Assembly: GCF_000720475.1 (NCBI RefSeq) | Contig: NZ_JOAP01000033.1 | Span: forward strand, 1 to 64,000 | Source of the DNA: Streptomyces aureocirculatus | GTDB lineage: Bacteria > Actinomycetota > Actinomycetes > Streptomycetales > Streptomycetaceae | DNA: 64,000 nucleotides | Direction of reading: 5' to 3' | Part shown: positions 62,958 to 64,000 of the stretch, piece by piece | How positions within the stretch are numbered: position 1 is the stretch's first letter | Layout: every line of letters begins with the position of its first letter | The notes under the pieces: model-generated | The model's input: the letters and a program-made list of their open reading frames with translations, nothing else | Told to the model about the DNA's origin: nothing | The model's database searches: none | Made by a program: the position numbers and the translations under genes

Positions 62958-63458
62958 GTGCCTCGCCCCTTGGGAGAACTCGAAGACGCAGTGATGACAC
63001 GGGTGTGGAAGTGGAACCGCCCCGTGACCGTTCGAGAAGTCCTGGAAGACCTTCAGCGGGAACGGTCCATCGCGTACACGACTGTCATGACCGTTTTGGA
63101 CAATCTCCATCAGAAGGGCTGGGTGCGCCGCGAAGCGGAAGGCCGGGCCTATCGATATGAGGCGGTCTCCACCCGTGCCGCCTACGCGGCCGCACTGATG
63201 AACGAAGCATGGTCGCAGAGTGACAACCCGGCATCCGCACTCGTCGCGTTCTTCGGCATGATGTCGCCGCAGCAGCGGCAAGCGCTCAGCGACGCCGTTC
63301 GCATGGTCGAAGGCGACACGGTTCGCAACAACGAAGCCGAAGCCAACGCCGAAGCCGACGCCGAAGCCGAAGCCGCCCATGGCGAAGCCGAAGCCCGAGC
63401 GGCGGCGGCGGAAGAGGCGCAGAACCCCGCGGCCCCGGAGTCCGGGACCGAACGATAG
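62958..63458 (+). CDS. BlaI/MecI/CopY-family regulator
   Basis: 166 residues from GTG 62958. Winged helix typical of BlaI: PLGELEDAVMTRVWKWNRPV, TVREVLEDLQRERSIAYTTV and MTVLDNLHQKGWVRREAEGR. The dimerisation helices follow (ALVAFFGMMSPQQRQALSDA). The last ~35 residues are a repetitive Ala/Glu-rich tail (EAEANAEADAEAEAAHGEAE). No BlaR-type sensor protease is adjacent, so the signal is unknown; it may control the upstream or downstream genes. Confidence 0.9.
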   Translation: MPRPLGELEDAVMTRVWKWNRPVTVREVLEDLQRERSIAYTTVMTVLDNLHQKGWVRREAEGRAYRYEAVSTRAAYAAALMNEAWSQSDNPASALVAFFGMMSPQQRQALSDAVRMVEGDTVRNNEAEANAEADAEAEAAHGEAEARAAAAEEAQNPAAPESGTER

Positions 63459-63467
63459 CGTCCGCCC

Positions 63468-64000
63468 ATGCCAGCACAGCCCGACGAACTGTCCCAGCCA
63501 CCCGGCGAACCCGGCGGCCCATGCGAACCCGGTGAACCCGGTGAACTCGGCGGGCCCGGCATGCTCCCGGCAAATGCGGTCTCGGTGCGCAGGGCCCGTA
63601 CCGCCGATGTGCCCGCGGTGCGGGCCCTGCTCGATCCCTACGTCCGGCGCGGCATCCTGCTCGACAAAGCGACCGTCACGCTTTACGAGGACATCCAGGA
63701 GTTCTGGGTGGCGGAACGCGTGTCAGGCCAAGGCAAAGCCGGTCCCGTGGTGGGCTGCGGCGCGTTGCACGTGATGTGGGAAGACCTCGCCGAAGTACGC
63801 ACCCTGGCGGTGAATCCACAGGTCAAGGGCGCGGGAGTGGGACATCGGCTGCTCGGTGAGTTGCTGCGGACCGCTCGTCGGCTCGGCGTACGACGCGTTT
63901 TCTGCCTCACCTTCGAAGTCGACTTCTTCGCCAAGCACGGCTTCGTGGAGATCGGCGAGACGTCCGTCGATACCGTCGACCGAGATGTCTACACCGAGCT
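63468..64000 (+). CDS. GNAT amino-acid N-acetyltransferase-like protein (3' end outside window)
   Basis: The frame runs from ATG 63468 to the right edge (177 codons so far, no stop); ATG 63561 is an alternative start. A Gly/Glu/Pro repeat N-terminus (about 30 residues) is followed by an acetyltransferase fold: VRRARTADVPAVRALLDPYV, the GCGALHVMWEDLAEVRTLAV strand pair, QVKGAGVGHRLLGELLRTAR (acetyl-CoA loop) and FEVDFFAKHGFVEIGE. The family resembles stand-alone N-acetylglutamate synthases (short ArgA) of arginine synthesis in actinobacteria. Substrate inferred. Confidence 0.87.
   Translation, partial: MPAQPDELSQPPGEPGGPCEPGEPGELGGPGMLPANAVSVRRARTADVPAVRALLDPYVRRGILLDKATVTLYEDIQEFWVAERVSGQGKAGPVVGCGALHVMWEDLAEVRTLAVNPQVKGAGVGHRLLGELLRTARRLGVRRVFCLTFEVDFFAKHGFVEIGETSVDTVDRDVYTE

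Overview
The window is chromosomal DNA from a Streptomyces or very close relative. The evidence is the very high GC content with strong third-position GC bias, many GTG starts, four-base ATGA/GTGA overlaps inside operons, copies of the genus-typical cctcaagcgccggacggg repeat, and gene families seen mostly in this genus: the DUF397/ATP-binding/XRE trio, zinc-independent ribosomal paralogs, tipA, a stand-alone nuoD copy and chaplin-type sortase signals. From memory, the gene order matches the tipA-ppa-dacB-tilS-hpt-ftsH-fol-panC-nadB-nadC-coaX part of the S. coelicolor core, read in reverse. No rRNA, tRNA or CRISPR array was seen.

Layout. 1-6.5 kb: an FtsX-type permease cut by the left edge, a DUF2786 protein with a MerR regulator, a FUSC membrane protein and an NTF2-like gene behind a SoxR-type promoter. 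6.6-9.4 kb: a divergent, probably Zur-controlled set of cysteine-free ribosomal proteins (S14, L28 / L33, L31, S18) with a COG0523 protein. 9.6-11.7 kb: a DUF397 / anti-sigma-like ATPase / XRE-DUF5753 developmental trio with a shared 27-bp promoter element. 11.8-16.8 kb: aldehyde dehydrogenase, DinB-like protein, and a PadR-controlled drug ABC exporter.

16.9-21.4 kb is the accessory part. A tipA homolog with a near-perfect tipA-type promoter is cut after its DNA-binding domain by a ~4-kb element. The element carries only the last ~62 codons of a tyrosine integrase and a one-strand cargo: XRE-TPR regulator, unknown protein, tiny membrane protein, glycine-rich-domain-like protein and an aminoglycoside-phosphotransferase-like kinase. 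The tipA gene resumes afterwards, but most of its ligand-binding domain is gone.

21.6-43.6 kb: DedA, ThrE-like exporter, pyrophosphatase, DacB, DUF2342 metalloprotease, TilS, Hpt, FtsH, the folate genes (folE; folP-NTF2-folB-folK-DUF3180), a lysyl-phosphatidylglycerol synthase-like protein, an alpha/beta hydrolase and a split-orientation glycine betaine/choline OpuC-type transporter.

43.7-64 kb: a coiled-coil repeat protein, two PH-domain membrane proteins, nuoD2 facing a MidA/NDUFAF7-type methyltransferase, a NarL-type two-component system, an ArsR-type regulator, threonine aldolase, a tight cofactor operon (DUF2520-panC-nadB-nadC-coaX) joining CoA and NAD synthesis, a putative sortase-anchored protein, two small unknown genes, a BlaI-type regulator and an N-acetyltransferase cut by the right edge. 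Many genes begin directly after a TAnnnT box, suggesting leaderless transcripts.
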